Shown piece after piece: positions 12,362-23,090 of a stretch of DNA of 64,000 nucleotides. The stretch comes from Dermacentor variabilis (lineage: Eukaryota > Arthropoda > Arachnida > Ixodida > Ixodidae): NCBI RefSeq assembly GCF_050947875.1, contig NC_134568.1, forward strand, positions 218,363,673 through 218,427,672, read 5' to 3'. The notes beneath the pieces are model-generated. The model was given only the letters and a program-made list of their open reading frames with translations. It searched no databases and was not told the DNA's origin. Within the stretch, counting starts at the first letter, position 1; each line of letters starts with the position of its first letter. Made by a program: the position numbers and the translations under genes.

Positions 12362-13027
12362 TTAAGTGTCTTCAACCGCTCTTCCAAATTCGCTCCACAT
12401 GGTGCATCTCACAAGACAATTTGTAGCGTAAAGCGCAAACCCCATGTGATCGATTTTGTGCGCGACAGCGACGGGCGACGGCTTCGAGCGACGAAACGGG
12501 CCGTCGCGCGAACAGATCGCTCGTTTGTGTCTCTCAATCGCTTGGTTCTGGAAATGTAGACTTCGCCGCCAGGAAATGCAATGGCAGAGTAGCCAATAGC
12601 ACAAAGCCGGAACAGGTTGTACATCAGTGACATAGTACCGATTGTCAAAGGTAAAACGGATGCCGACAAAAAAACATAAACAAGAAAAGAAAACGACGTT
12701 TCGGCTCCCATACCTTTTCACCGAATGGGAGCGGAAACCTCTTGTTTCCTTTTTTATGTTTTGGTCGGCGTCCGTTTTACTTTTGACTATGAGCAATCTC
12801 GACCAGACGAGTTTTCGTCGAACTTTTGATTTCATAATACCGGTTGTCGCCCGAAATGAGCAAACAACGGAATATTGATGTGTGCAAGGATAAAAAAATT
12901 CACGCAGAAACTCCTCCATTAGTTGTCTAAGTATGCGCAAGCATTGCGCCACTTGCTCATCTCCACGCAGCCCGGTGTCGTTGTCAGTGTTGTAGAACTT
13001 GGTCCAACCAGTAAGAACCCTTATCAA
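12362..13027 (-). other. 221-codon open frame of unknown meaning, interrupted by a hairpin element
   Basis: This is the longest frame in its neighbourhood; its N-terminal part contains the string CLRILRQLMEEF. Its middle third is simply the hairpin-tailed element at 12647-12832 read through, so the frame as a whole cannot be an ancestral gene. No domain recognised and no splice signals examined convincingly. Most likely fortuitous or a relic. Confidence 0.15.
12631..12848 (-). mobile_element. hairpin-tailed SINE-like element, copy 1 (with TSD)
   Basis: The element (12647-12832, read on the minus strand) is flanked by CATAGTACCGATTGTC (12631-12646) and CATAATACCGGTTGTC (12833-12848), a 16-bp target-site duplication with two mismatches. 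From its 5' end it has a head of about 45 nt that includes CTGGTCGAGATTGCTCATA. An imperfect hairpin follows, with stem ends GTCAAAAGTAAAACGGA and TCCGTTTTACCTTTGAC. The hairpin reaches exactly to the 3' target duplication; there is no A-tail. Family described under findings. Confidence 0.7.
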
Positions 13028-13094
13028 CCCTCATTAGTCGTTCGCTTAGCATGCTCGATAGTGAACATGATAAGGCAAGTTTAATAAAGGTATA

Positions 13095-13245
13095 GTTCAT
13101 TACGGCACTCGAACCCACGGCCATTGGTGTGAGTTAAATGGAATTAGTCAGTTATTTAGATTATGTTCATTAAGGCACTCGAACCCTCTACCTTCGGTGG
13201 GAGTCAAACCCACAACCTTTGTGTTAATTAGGGTGAATTACGATT
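13095..13245. repeat. two imperfect direct repeats, period about 70 bp
   Basis: GTTCATTACGGCACTCGAAC at 13095 and GTTCATTAAGGCACTCGAAC at 13165 start two related units, each containing a CC(A/T)TTGGTG or CCTTCGGTG string. A third partial CAAACCCACAACCTTTG follows. This looks like a remnant of a short-period dispersed tandem repeat. Confidence 0.5.
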
Positions 13246-13989
13246 AATTTAACGAAGCTGTTAGAAAACCACCACTGCATTATTTGCTGGACATTGAACG
13301 TCAGGAGCATGCAATGCTTTATTGACGGTTCGGATGCCTGTTTTGAGATTGTTCTTTATTGAAACGTAAGCTGTTCTGTGTGTTGGAATGTATGCACTGT
13401 TCGCTTCACTTTGCTGAACGCTTGTAGCCTCGGCCTCACGTGGGTATCAGCCAGTGCTTAAGGCGATATGAGCCACTCATTGTCTTAAGTGATGGACAAA
13501 TTTCTCGTTGGCCAGGCATAGAAATGTTTACGCATTTAAAGAACCTACTGCAAGATCTTCAAAAATTATTTATGCTGCTCTGTACGGCAATACAAATCAA
13601 CTTAGATTATTAGAACATGCGTCACGCCAGTTTCGGTGCGTATTTGCTGCGCTCATACCGGCAACACCGGCGAGCCACTCGCGTGGGGTTCGACTTGCGT
13701 AGGCGGTGAGAGGACGCGACAGCCATCTCCATCGCGTCGCTTGTCGCCGTCGTGCGCAAGATCGCTTGCATTGGGGTTTATGCTTAACGCCTCTGTGCTG
13801 ATATTTTGGACTGAGGATTACCTATGGAAATTACTGCGCAAATGATCAGAGGCTGCATGTCGATACGGTTGGGCGTTCTTGCCTTTACTTAGCGTCGAGG
13901 CAAGCAAACAGCTGCTATAACGAAATCCTTTCGAAATGCGACAACGTACACATGGGACAACGGCTACATATTGGAGTGCGTGTGAACAG
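13246..13989. other. unassigned
   Basis: Nothing recognised apart from scattered short frames. Confidence 0.4.
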
Positions 13990-14620
13990 CTCATGATTGT
14001 TTCGCACGGCCCTTAAATGGCACGCCGTCGCGCGCCGTGTATACATACCCGGCGTCTCTTGTTTGCTCGCAGCCGCGCCAGACGGCGGCGGCGGGCGACT
14101 AGCCACGAGAGAACAATCACTTAAGGAGCGTAATACAAAGCTAGTCTCGCCGAGGATGAGCGGTCCAGCTGTGCCAGACGGCCCATCCATCACGGTCGGA
14201 ACAATCCCTACCGCGTGCACCCCCCCTCCTTTCGCGGGAAGGGCGCAACTTTTCGGCCAGGCTGCAGAAGCAACAGCAGCGGCGCAGGGTACCGGCTCGC
14301 CAAACCTGGCTGCTCCTGCGGCGAACAATACATCACCCCCTTTTCAGCATCCATTGCCGCGCCAGCGCGCCTGCACACAGCGTCAGCGCACTACCTCCCC
14401 CTCCACGAACCGTCTTCGACAACGGACCCCCCCCCGCTCGATCGATTTCCTCCGCGTGATGTCCTTGTCATGATCGCAGTCGATGCGTGTTGGAGCCGCT
14501 GTGATGCTCTTACACCGTTGGCTGCAGAGTGGCCTGTTGTTAAAGTCCACTCGTAGTACCGATTCCCCTGGAGAGACCGGTCGTTTCCGACGAGCAACAG
14601 GTGAGACCACGCGCCGTCAT
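13990..14620. other. GC-rich block, possible promoter or first-exon region
   Basis: GC- and CpG-rich, with domain-free frames on both strands (plus 13997-14473, minus 13915-14328). On the plus strand the frame starting MRVGAAVMLLHRW at 14483 runs to an excellent splice donor, CAG then GTGAGA, at 14601-14606. It could be a signal- or transit-peptide-like first exon, but the ATG context is poor and the peptide is not recognised. Confidence 0.25.
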
Positions 14621-15437
14621 GTCCTTCTCTCCGTCGTGTCGTTCTTCGCCGTGACCAAGCATTTGTATTCGAGGGTGGGTGTTTCTTTTCCCTTCGTTTT
14701 CGCGTCCTTGCTCCTGTAGCCATTAAAGCAAAGGAAGGAAAAAACGAGAATATCGAGTACTTATGCGGCAACCTTTCACTGCACATTGTGTGGCTTCGGA
14801 GCGGACAAGGAAAAGAAACAGAAGCGACAAGGAAAAAAACAACTTTATCAGAAAAGGACTAGGACGCGGACACTTTGATACGAGGATAGCATATGGACAC
14901 GAGCATGCAACACGATACAATTTTTAAAAAATCCTTTACGTGTGTACATCACTTTATACTTATCTATCCTTAGCACGTTCGCCAAACGCGCTCGTCCACT
15001 ATAGCACACTCCTTAGTTCTGGTTAACATACAGAGTCCACTCGCGGACTTTGTGACGATCACGCAATAGCGACGGCGTCAACGTTGTCACTGTGGCGCGG
15101 GGAGCAAGGCAGCCTCCTCTGGCTGCCAGCACCAGCTCCTCAACTGCCCGACGGTCTCGACGGCGCTCAGTGATGTCCGTGTCGGGAACTCTTCAGAGGA
15201 AAGACAACAGGCCGCGTGCACAAGTAAGGCCCAGGGACGACATTGCCGAAAACTCTGAATGGCAGCATCACAGCGGCATTTGGAGCAGCCACTTCAAGTC
15301 CCAGCATCCCTCGTCAATCTCGTAGCACTTCATTATTATATTACAGCGAAGCTGTCTATGGCTAGGATCCCGGGGTTTCTTCGTGGCGTAACGTCGACAA
15401 AAATATCATCATCAGAACCTCATACCTCCAAATGCAA
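14621..15437. other. unassigned
   Basis: No recognised feature. An ACAGCGAAGCTGT palindrome at about 15344-15356 lies just upstream of repeat A copy 1; a similar GCTTCGCTG string follows copy 2 near 47391. Confidence 0.35.
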
Positions 15438-15780
15438 TACCCCCGTAAGGCAGAGGATACAAGCACACAGCAAAGTGAAGCGATCAGCGCATACATACTT
15501 TGGAATCACACGTGAAACATACAGAACAGCATACGTTTTAATAAAGAACAAGCTCAAAACAAGCATCCGAACCACTTAATTGATGATAAGGCGCTTCTGC
15601 GCCTACATGCAACGCGAAGCACGTAGCGCTCCCTGCATACGTTTCCCGGCAAAGGTTACTGTTGGGCAAGCTGCCGCGGCGACGGCAGCTTGAATGTAGC
15701 ATACGAAGCAGGGAGTGACGTAACCACACTTTCGTATGTAAAAGAAGAACCCGCCTAGCAACTGATTTGTGCTGTGACAG
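15438..15780 (+). repeat. unnamed interspersed repeat A, copy 1
   Basis: Starts TACCCCCGTAAGGCAGAGG and is alignable by eye over about 330 bp to 46958-47285 in the same orientation. Shared blocks include AAAGTGAAGCGA, CATACTTTGGAAT (with one change), ACAGCATACGTTT, TAAAGAACAAGC and GCAACTGATTT. I see no coding potential, terminal inverted repeat or A-tail, so the class is unknown. Confidence 0.75.
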
Positions 15781-17219
15781 TGCTATGGGAAGGCCACGTA
15801 TAGTGAGGACTCCTGCAGAGCAGCGTGCATACGAAGCTTGGCAAATTTCTCTCCTCTCTGGTCCACTCTTTGTAGGTACACGAAGTAGCGGCGCAAGCCA
15901 AGTCGCAGGCTGTCGAAACTTCTTATGCTAATAATTAGGTAAAGTGCATGTGGATGTCTCCACGTGAATAATTTCAACCTACGTCACAATGGGTAACTGT
16001 TCTAGTTGTCGTTTCCAGCTTCGCTGTCCAAACACCTTCACAGCGTGGATTGGCGACCATTACTATTGGTGGTGGTGGTGGTGGTGGTAATTTCAGACAC
16101 AGGCACATAACCACAGCTTTGGATTGTCCAAGAAGCGGGTTGTAGTGTGCTCCTTGCCGCTGAGAAGTCACACTGTGCGACCCGGCATCGCGTTACGTGG
16201 GACACGAGAGTTCTTAGCTCTTCCGCCTATCATCGAAGATGCCAGCCAGGGATATTAATACTTACTTTCTCCAGTGGCATCCACATGTCACACTATTGAC
16301 CATATCCGATTTGCCACGCCTAAGACATTTCTATTGCATGCCCACTTCACTGGGACTCGGCGCTTAGAAGACCCCTGCTCGTGGGAAACTTATGTTGCTT
16401 TTTTACATTTAATTAAGTGGCTACTTCCCCGTCATATGCCGCGTAGCGATTGCCTGCAATACGGGGGCACAAAGGCGCTTAAGCCACCAACGTTGCCATG
16501 GAGAGAAAGAGAGGGGTTCTTTAATGAAAATGGTAGAAGTTTGCCTTGAGGGACGCCTAGCTTGCTACTCAATATGAATGCGATGATAAACGAAATGTGC
16601 GCACAGAACATGCGACTCTTGATACGCACATAACACAAACACACAGCGTAGTATACAATATTTTAATATCTAGTTGAGACCAATGTCTCTCAGAAAAGTA
16701 AAGAGCGCCTTTTTAAGTCAAATCCTTCGTCCAAATACATGTTGTAGCTCATGGTGTATACCTCAAATTCAAAGCTAGTGCAAGTACTGCTGGACAACAC
16801 ATCTCGCATTCATGGCCTAGGAAAATACCTATCAATCGCGTTGAGCGCATCATGCATCTCACAAAACGCATCCTAGAGAGCAAGCTTGTCCACTGTGCCT
16901 TATGACGTCATGCTGCTTGGACCGAAATTTCGATTTCCAAGCCCGGCGTGACGAAAGCGGCGACGTCAAAATCACCACACCTTACTCGGGAGCATCCACA
17001 ATAGATCTTATGGCAGTCGGACGGGGTAGCATGACAACGCAGATTGAAGTGCACCTGCCTTATGCTATCTAGGAGGCGTTCGTCAACCTTCTCAATGCGC
17101 TCACTTACCCGTGAGGAGTTAGTACTGCTCAGCGGCGTTCAATAGGGCATTAATGCCTTCGCATTCACAACTCATAAGAAGCGCTTAGGTGTTCTCGGAT
17201 GTTTTTTTTAATAAAAAAC
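15781..17219. other. unassigned, with a small (GGT)n
   Basis: Nothing coding recognised. (GGT)7 lies at about 16067-16088. Confidence 0.4.
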
Positions 17220-17302
17220 AATAACTTTAGAAAATGATGTGCCAGCAAGAGGATCTTCTGGGACTCTGGCGACATAATGTAGTCCAGCTGAATTGACTCC
17301 TG

Positions 17303-18195
17303 CGCGAGCATGAATTCTAGAAGAGTTGACTGTTGGGCTAGTTGGTCGTCCATATTTGAAGAGGTAGCTTAGCGCAAATAAAACCACGGACACAAGGAAG
17401 ACAGACAAGGACAAGCGCTTGTCGCGGACAAGTGGTTTTATTTGCGCTAAGCTACCTCTTCAAATATGGACGACCAACTAGCCCAACAGTCAAATGGTTT
17501 TATTTGCGCTAAGCTACCTCTTCAAATATGGACGACCAACTAGCCCAACAGTCAAATGGTTTTATTTGCGCTAAGCTACCTCTTCAAATATGGACGACCA
17601 ACTAGCCCAACAGTCAAATGGTTTTATTTGCGCTAAGCTACCTCTTCAAATATGGACGACCAACTAGCCCAACAGTCAAATGGTTTTATTTGCGCTAAGC
17701 TACCTCTTCAAATATGGACGACCAACTAGCCCAACAGTCAAATGGTTTTATTTGCGCTAAGCTACCTCTTCAAATATGGACGACCAACTAGCCCAACAGT
17801 CAAATGGTTTTATTTGCGCTAAGCTACCTCTTCAAATATGGACGACCAACTAGCCCAACAGTCAAATGGTTTTATTTGCGCTAAGCTACCTCTTCAAATA
17901 TGGACGACCAACTAGCCCAACAGTCAAATGGTTTTATTTGCGCTAAGCTACCTCTTCAAATATGGACGACCAACTAGCCCAACAGTCAAATGGTTTTATT
18001 TGCGCTAAGCTACCTCTTCAAATATGGACGACCAACTAGCCCAACAGTCAAATGGTTTTATTTGCGCTAAGCTACCTCTTCAAATATGGACGACCAACTA
18101 GCCCAACAGTCAAAGCGCTTGTCCTTGTCTGTCTTCCTTGTGTCCGTGGTTTTATTTGCGCTAAGCTACCTCTTCAAATACGCGAGCATAAAATT
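17303..18195 (+). mobile_element. hairpin-tailed element, copy 2, expanded by a 62-bp array (with TSD)
   Basis: Flanked by CGCGAGCATGAATTC (17303-17317) and CGCGAGCATAAAATT (18181-18195), a 15-bp duplication with three differences. The element itself is 17318-18180. Head: TAGAAGAGTTGACTGTTGGG then CTAGTTGGT, with a box A-like string. The left stem arm runs to about 17420 and contains GCGCAAATAAAACCACGGAC and ACAAGGACAAGCGCTT. The matching right arm is 18113-18180. Between them sit eleven tandem copies of a 62-bp unit made of the outer right arm plus an inverted copy of the head. No coding capacity. Confidence 0.8.
17433..18114. repeat. 62-bp tandem array, 11 identical units
   Basis: Units start at 17433, 17495, 17557 and so on to 18053; 11 x 62 = 682 bp. 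By eye the units are identical. Each contains TTTGCGCTAAGCTACCTC and GACGACCAACTAGCCCAAC. There is no spacer diversity, so it is not a CRISPR array. Identity suggests a recent expansion by unequal exchange or replication slippage at a foldback, or an assembly effect. Confidence 0.95.
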
Positions 18196-18439
18196 GGTAG
18201 CCAGAGGCTCCTGACCTCTGCTAGCAACTCCATAGTTGTAGCGCTTCACAGGAGGCGAAGGCATATCATGAGCGTTCTCGCTTGCATTGCTTCCAAGGTC
18301 TTCAGGTTTGTTCGGGAGAGACAATGTATAGGACAGGTAGCCGTATCGAAGGAGACCAAGCAAAGTGCGTGACTGTGACTGGTAACATACGTTAGCTGGG
18401 TGCCTTTCGTATCCTTTCATGACATAACGCAGCTAATGC

Positions 18440-19806
18440 TACCGCATCACACCTTCCTGACGACATTTTTAACCCTCGGCTACGCAGAAACATTTTTATG
18501 CCGCTGATGGCTTCCTGGAGCCTTGTACGTAGAATATTCATGTTGTGGTTCGAACTCTATGCGGAGACATCATTTGCATAACGTGAAATCTACCACCAGC
18601 CGAGAGACCTCAAGCGACCTTTTCACGAGTGATTAGCGCTCATCAAGAGTGCATACCGACATCTTTTACAACGACGGCGAAGCCTTCATCTCCCCTGTGG
18701 TGCCTGCGACAGCCTCAAGTGAATTTTGCTATTCCTGGAATTACAAAAAAGTCCAATCATCCATCGCCGGCTCTGAAGCAACTTACGCTCCTATTAATGC
18801 ACCAGACATATCATGACCACATTCATATATATACCGATGGTTCGACTTCACCTACCAGCTCAACTGCCGCATTCGTCGTTCCAGCTAGAAAGGTTACAGT
18901 TAGATTCAAATTGTCACACATGACTACATCTACGTCGGCAGAACTTGCAGCTCTCCATGCTGCTATGACGTGCATCCCCGAAGAGCCAACAGAGAAGTGG
19001 GTCGTATTGTGTGATTCTAAGGCAGCTCTTCACACTATCAAGTCTGCATTACATCACAGAACTTACTAGCAGATGATATCTGACATCAGGGAAGTGTGCA
19101 CCACCATGCTCAGGAAAAAAGGCACAACATTATATTTCAATGGATTCCTGCTCACTGTGGCATCGTCGGCAACAACCTAGCTGACAAAGCTGCCCGGTCT
19201 GCCCACGAAGATACCCAGACGAGTCCAACACCTTCGAGGTTGGACACTGCCAGGGAACTTTGCCTACTTTCACGCAAGAAGTCACAAGATCTCTGGAGTT
19301 CAAGTGCCTTCAATTGCCGATTACATAAACTGGACCCCACGCTACGGCTACAACTGCCATCTAGCCTTTCCCGCGGCGAAAAAACCTTGTTGTGCCGCTT
19401 GTGGCTGGGAGTGGCGTTCACGAACGTATACTCCTATCGTTTGGGAATGGCCGAGAGCCCGATGTGCGACTCCTGTGGGTGCGAGGAAACCATCGAGCAC
19501 CTATTGTGTACCTGCCCTCGCTATGATGTCCAATGCTTATCTCTGCGGCCAACTTTACACCGATTGGACTCGAGACCGTTGACCGAATCAAAGCTACTCG
19601 GACCGTGGCCACACCCGTCACTGGCTCGAAAAGCGATTCGTGCACTACTTGAATTGCACCGGCTTAATAGACTGTTTATAGTGTCCTTGTGTATAGTATC
19701 CCTCCCACACGCACTCATTGCTTACTCTCTCCCTTTTTCCTCCTTCTATTCCCCTTTTCCCCACCCGGACGTTCTTCTGGTTGACCTCCCTGCCTTTCCT
19801 ATCCTT

Positions 19807-19850
<44 letters not shown>

Positions 19851-19851
19851 A
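18440..19851 (+). pseudogene. RNase H and C-terminal end of an I-like LINE, decayed
   Basis: The frame 18629-19069 carries an RNase H domain: YTDGS (Asp at residue 70), SAELAALHAAM (Glu) and CDSKAAL (Asp). It stops at 19067-19069. A second frame from 19096 (shifted) continues with QWIPAHCGIVGN and LADKAAR (the fourth acidic site and the conserved His region). It then has a CCHC-like tail, CDSCGCEETIEHLLCTC, usual for I/R1-type LINEs. One stop plus one frameshift break the protein; the frameshift is probably near the A-run at about 19115. The 3' UTR ends in (CT)n and (AC)n at 19809-19851. The RT proper is missing, so the copy is 5'-truncated. Confidence 0.8.
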
Positions 19852-19894
19852 AGTGCGGCACACATTTCTCTAGCCCAGACAAATAAATATTTAA

Positions 19895-20290
19895 TAGTGC
19901 GGGGCATAGAACTCCGCCTTGTAGCACTCCATGTGTTACTTTGTACAATATAGTGTCGCCATCTTTAGTTGATATGTAAATGAATATGTCGGTTAAATAA
20001 TCACAAATTCAGATGTACACGTGCCCACAAATTCCAAAGTATTTCATTGCCGTCTTATTTGCATCATGATCAACTTATTCAAATGTTCCTTTGACGTCCA
20101 GAAATACAGCTATTGTGACTTGGCGTACAGATCTGTTGCGCTTGACATAATTAGCAAGAGCAATAACATTATCAATGCTGCTGCGGTCTTTCCTGAACCC
20201 TGTCGTCTGTGGAGGGTAGTCTGGGTAGACATTCCTGTTTACCATATCCCAGTCACCATATCTTGGCCACGGAGAACTACCCATCCTTGA
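19895..20290 (-). pseudogene. I/R1-like LINE reverse transcriptase fragment
   Basis: Minus-strand translation of 20075-20284 includes TTGFRKDRSSIDNVIALANY and VFLDVKGTFE, the RT fingers and motif A region of I/R1-type LINEs. Further along, near 19895-19935, HGVLQGGVLCPALFN corresponds to the PQG.VLSP.LFN motif. The pieces are in different frames and the copy is internal only. It abuts the tail of the previous LINE in the opposite orientation. Confidence 0.7.
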
Positions 20291-21211
20291 GCGTTTATTG
20301 GTGGACTCGGTATTCTCTTGAAAATTTTCTTAGCATGGCGGTCAAAATGCCCACTATGCAACTGAGGAAACAAGTGTAACGTACACTGTCAGTTCACTGT
20401 GAGATAACAACGATTGCATAGATAGGCCCGAATCAATGAAACGTTCAAGCCAAGCGTTCTTCCAGTCAACTCTGAAGAAGTGCCATGTATTAAAACATAA
20501 AGAACGGCCTCATATTTTCTATGCCAGTTTCGCTTTTGGTTTGTTGTGTCATTATTCCACGTCAGTGCAAACCTTGAGAAAGCCATCAAATACGCCAAGG
20601 AAAGGCTTGACTCTTCTGCCCACATCTTATGCATGTCTTCCAGCAATACTGGTGAAGCTGTGTACAGTCCCTTAAAGCATAGTGGGCATGGAACAGGTGG
20701 GCATGCAAGCATCGGCCGAAGCATGTACTCATTCATGCTCCCCTAGGTTTTGCAGTTTCTCATCGAGTCCTTGATTACAGCCAGGGCCAGTACCTAGCTG
20801 CGGCTTAGCGTAGATTCTTGCGACGTCGTGCCTGAGACTGGGAACCACACCTACATCGACACAACCCAGCCACCGATGCCCTGTGGTTTACTTTGTCACT
20901 GCTGGCTTATCGAAAGAAACGGATTTGAAAGCGCCGCAGTCAAATCGGCATCGACTATGACGACAGCGACACCAACGGGCCCGTTAAAACCATGTTGCGC
21001 GCATGCCTCAGGCGGTAGGCATGGAAGCATCGGCCGAAACATGCACTCATTCATGCTCGCCTACGTTTTGCAGGTTAGTTATTTTAACAAACTACCTTAC
21101 GTAACATTTCGGTCTGACAACCATTGTATCGTGGTTCTTCCATGTCCAAAAGCCTTATTAGTGCCTTTGTGTAAATTGCTGCTGTTAAATATGCGGTCAG
21201 GTTGAGAGGAA
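20291..21211. other. unassigned, with a 57-bp direct duplication
   Basis: GGCATGCAAGCATCGGCCGA at 20700 and GGCATGGAAGCATCGGCCGA at 21018 begin two closely similar segments of about 57 bp, each ending at a TTTTGCAG string. No domain was recognised in the frames covering them. Confidence 0.5.
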
Positions 21212-21356
21212 TCCGGGTCCCAAGTATGATCAGCTTACTGAGATGCACAAATTGATGAAAGACATGCATGAACGCTCGATTCGCATTGAAGCCGCACAGA
21301 TGACGACGTCAAGTAATATCCTACAGCTTAAGAGTCAGCAACAATCACTCACTAAA
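21212..21356 (+). pseudogene. possible LINE ORF1 coiled-coil fragment
   Basis: A short plus-strand frame reads YDQLTEMHKLMKDMHERSIR and continues with Leu/Gln-rich heptads (LQLKSQQQ). It is amphipathic, like the coiled coil of LINE ORF1 proteins. It ends abruptly at the edge of the antisense RTE fragment. No defining motif. Confidence 0.25.
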
Positions 21357-23090
21357 GATGGCTCGTTGCGCCGTCCTCAATTTAAGTAGGACCCTTTTCG
21401 TAAGCCTCCAGGTTTCTGCCCCGTACGTGAGTACTGGTAAGACACAGCTGTTATATACTTTTCTCTTGAGGGATAATGGCAACCTGCTGTTCATGATCTG
21501 AGAATGCCTGCCAAACGCACCCCAGCCCATTCTTATTCTTCTGATTATTTCAGTCTCATGATCCGGATCCGCAGTCACTACCTGTCCTAAGTAGATGTAT
21601 TCCCTTACCACTTCCAGTGCCTCACTACCTATCGTAAACTCCTGTTCTCTTCCGAGACTGTTAAACATTACTTTAATTTTCTGCAGATTAATTTTTAGAC
21701 CCACCCTTCGGCTTTGCCTCTCCAGGTCAGTGAGCATTGATTGCAGTTGGTCCCCTGAGTTACTAAGCAAGGCAATATCATCAGCGAATCGCCAGTTACT
21801 AAGGTATTCTCCATTAACTCTTATCCCCAATTCTTCCCAATCCAGATCTCTGAATACCTCCTGTAAACACGCTGTGAATAGCATTGGAGAGATCGTATCT
21901 CCCTGCCTGACCCCTTTCTTTATTGGGATTTTGTTGCTTTCTTTATGGAGGACAACGGTGGCTGTGCAGCCGCTATAGATATCTTTCAGTATTTTTACAC
22001 GTGGTTCGTCTACACCCTGATTCCGTAAGGCCTCCATTACTGCTGAGGTTTCGACAGAATCAAACGCTTTCTCGTAATCAATTAAAGCTATATATAAGGG
22101 TTGGTCATATTCCGCACATTTCTCTATCACCTGATTGATAGTGTGAATATGGTCTATTGTTGAGTAGCCTTTACGGAATCCTCCCTGGTCCTTTGGTTGA
22201 CGGAAGTCTAAGGTGTTCCTGATTCTATTTGCAATTACCTTAGTAAATACTTTGTAGGCAACGGACAGTAAGCTGATCGGTCTATAATTTTTCAAGTCTT
22301 TGGCGTCCCCTTTCTTATGGATTAGGATTATGTTAGCGTTTTTCCAAGATTCCGGTACGCTCGAAGTCATGAGGCATTGCATATACAGGGTGGCCGGTTT
22401 CTCTACAACAATCTGCCCACCATCCTTCAACAAATCTGCTGTTCCCTGATCCTCCCCAGTTGCCTTCCCCCTTTGCATAGCTCCCAAGGCTTTCTTTACT
22501 CCTTCCGACGTTACCTGTGAGATTTCGAATTCCTCTAGACTATTCTCTCTTCCATTATCGTCGTGGGTGCCACTGGTACTGTATAAATCTCTATAGAACT
22601 CCTCAACCACTTGAACTATCTCATCCATATTAGTAATGATATTGCCTGCTTTGTCTCTTAACGCATGCATCTGATTCTTGCCAATTCCTAGTTTCTTCTT
22701 CACTGCTTTTAGGCTTCCTCCGTTCCTGAGAGCATGTTCAATTCTATCCATATTATACTTCCTTATGTCAGCTGTCTTACGCTTGTTGATTAACTTCGAA
22801 AGTTCTGCCAGTTCTATTCTAGCTGTAGGGTTAGAGACTTTCATACATTGACGTTTCTTGATCAGATATTTCGTCTCCTGCGATAGCTTACTGGTATCCT
22901 GTCTAACGGAGTTACCACCGACTTCTATTGCACACTCCTTAATGATGCCCACAAGATTGTCGTTCATTGCTTCAACACTAAGGTCCTCTTCCTGAGTTAA
23001 AGCCGAATACCTGTTCTGTAGCTTGATCTGGAATTCCTCTATTTTCCCTCTTACCGCTAACTCATTGATCGGCTTCTTAAGTACCAGTTA
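21345..23090 (-). pseudogene. RTE-clade (BovB-like) reverse transcriptase, truncated at both ends
   Basis: An open minus-strand frame runs from a stop at 23088-23090, through a Met at 22967, to a stop at 21345, giving 540 codons from that Met. It contains the RTE-type RT. NYRPISLLSVAYKVFTKVI is at residues 228-246, GFRKGYSTIDHIH at 263-275 and the motif A Asp at 297 (LIDYEKAFDSVE). GVRQGDTISPMLFTACL is at 352-368 and the FADD active site at 394-397. The catalytic residues are intact. The AP endonuclease region upstream and the C-terminal region after RTAQRA are missing, so it cannot be autonomous. Loss of the 3' end as well as the 5' end is unusual for a simple retrotransposition product and points to later deletion or rearrangement. 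Confidence 0.85.

Larger units (their letters stand above)
17220..18375 (-). repeat. repeat B copy 1, split by hairpin element copy 2
   Basis: The flanks of the hairpin element (17220-17302 and 18196-18375) belong to one repeat that matches 24046-24290 on the opposite strand. Minus-strand translation of 18280-18370 contains LPNKPEDLG, against LPNKLEDLG in copy 2. Strings such as YVARVPEDPLAGT (17240-17290) match YVVRAPENPVAAT in copy 2. Conservation at peptide level suggests a coding origin, perhaps a transposon protein, but I do not recognise it. Confidence 0.5.

Noticed and set aside
17433..18114. CRISPR-like array
   Set aside because: Units are contiguous and identical with no variable spacers, and the context is an animal transposon.
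19645..19863. Glu-Arg repeat frame and neighbouring Leu-Ser repeat frame
   Set aside because: They are the (CT)n LINE tail read on either strand.
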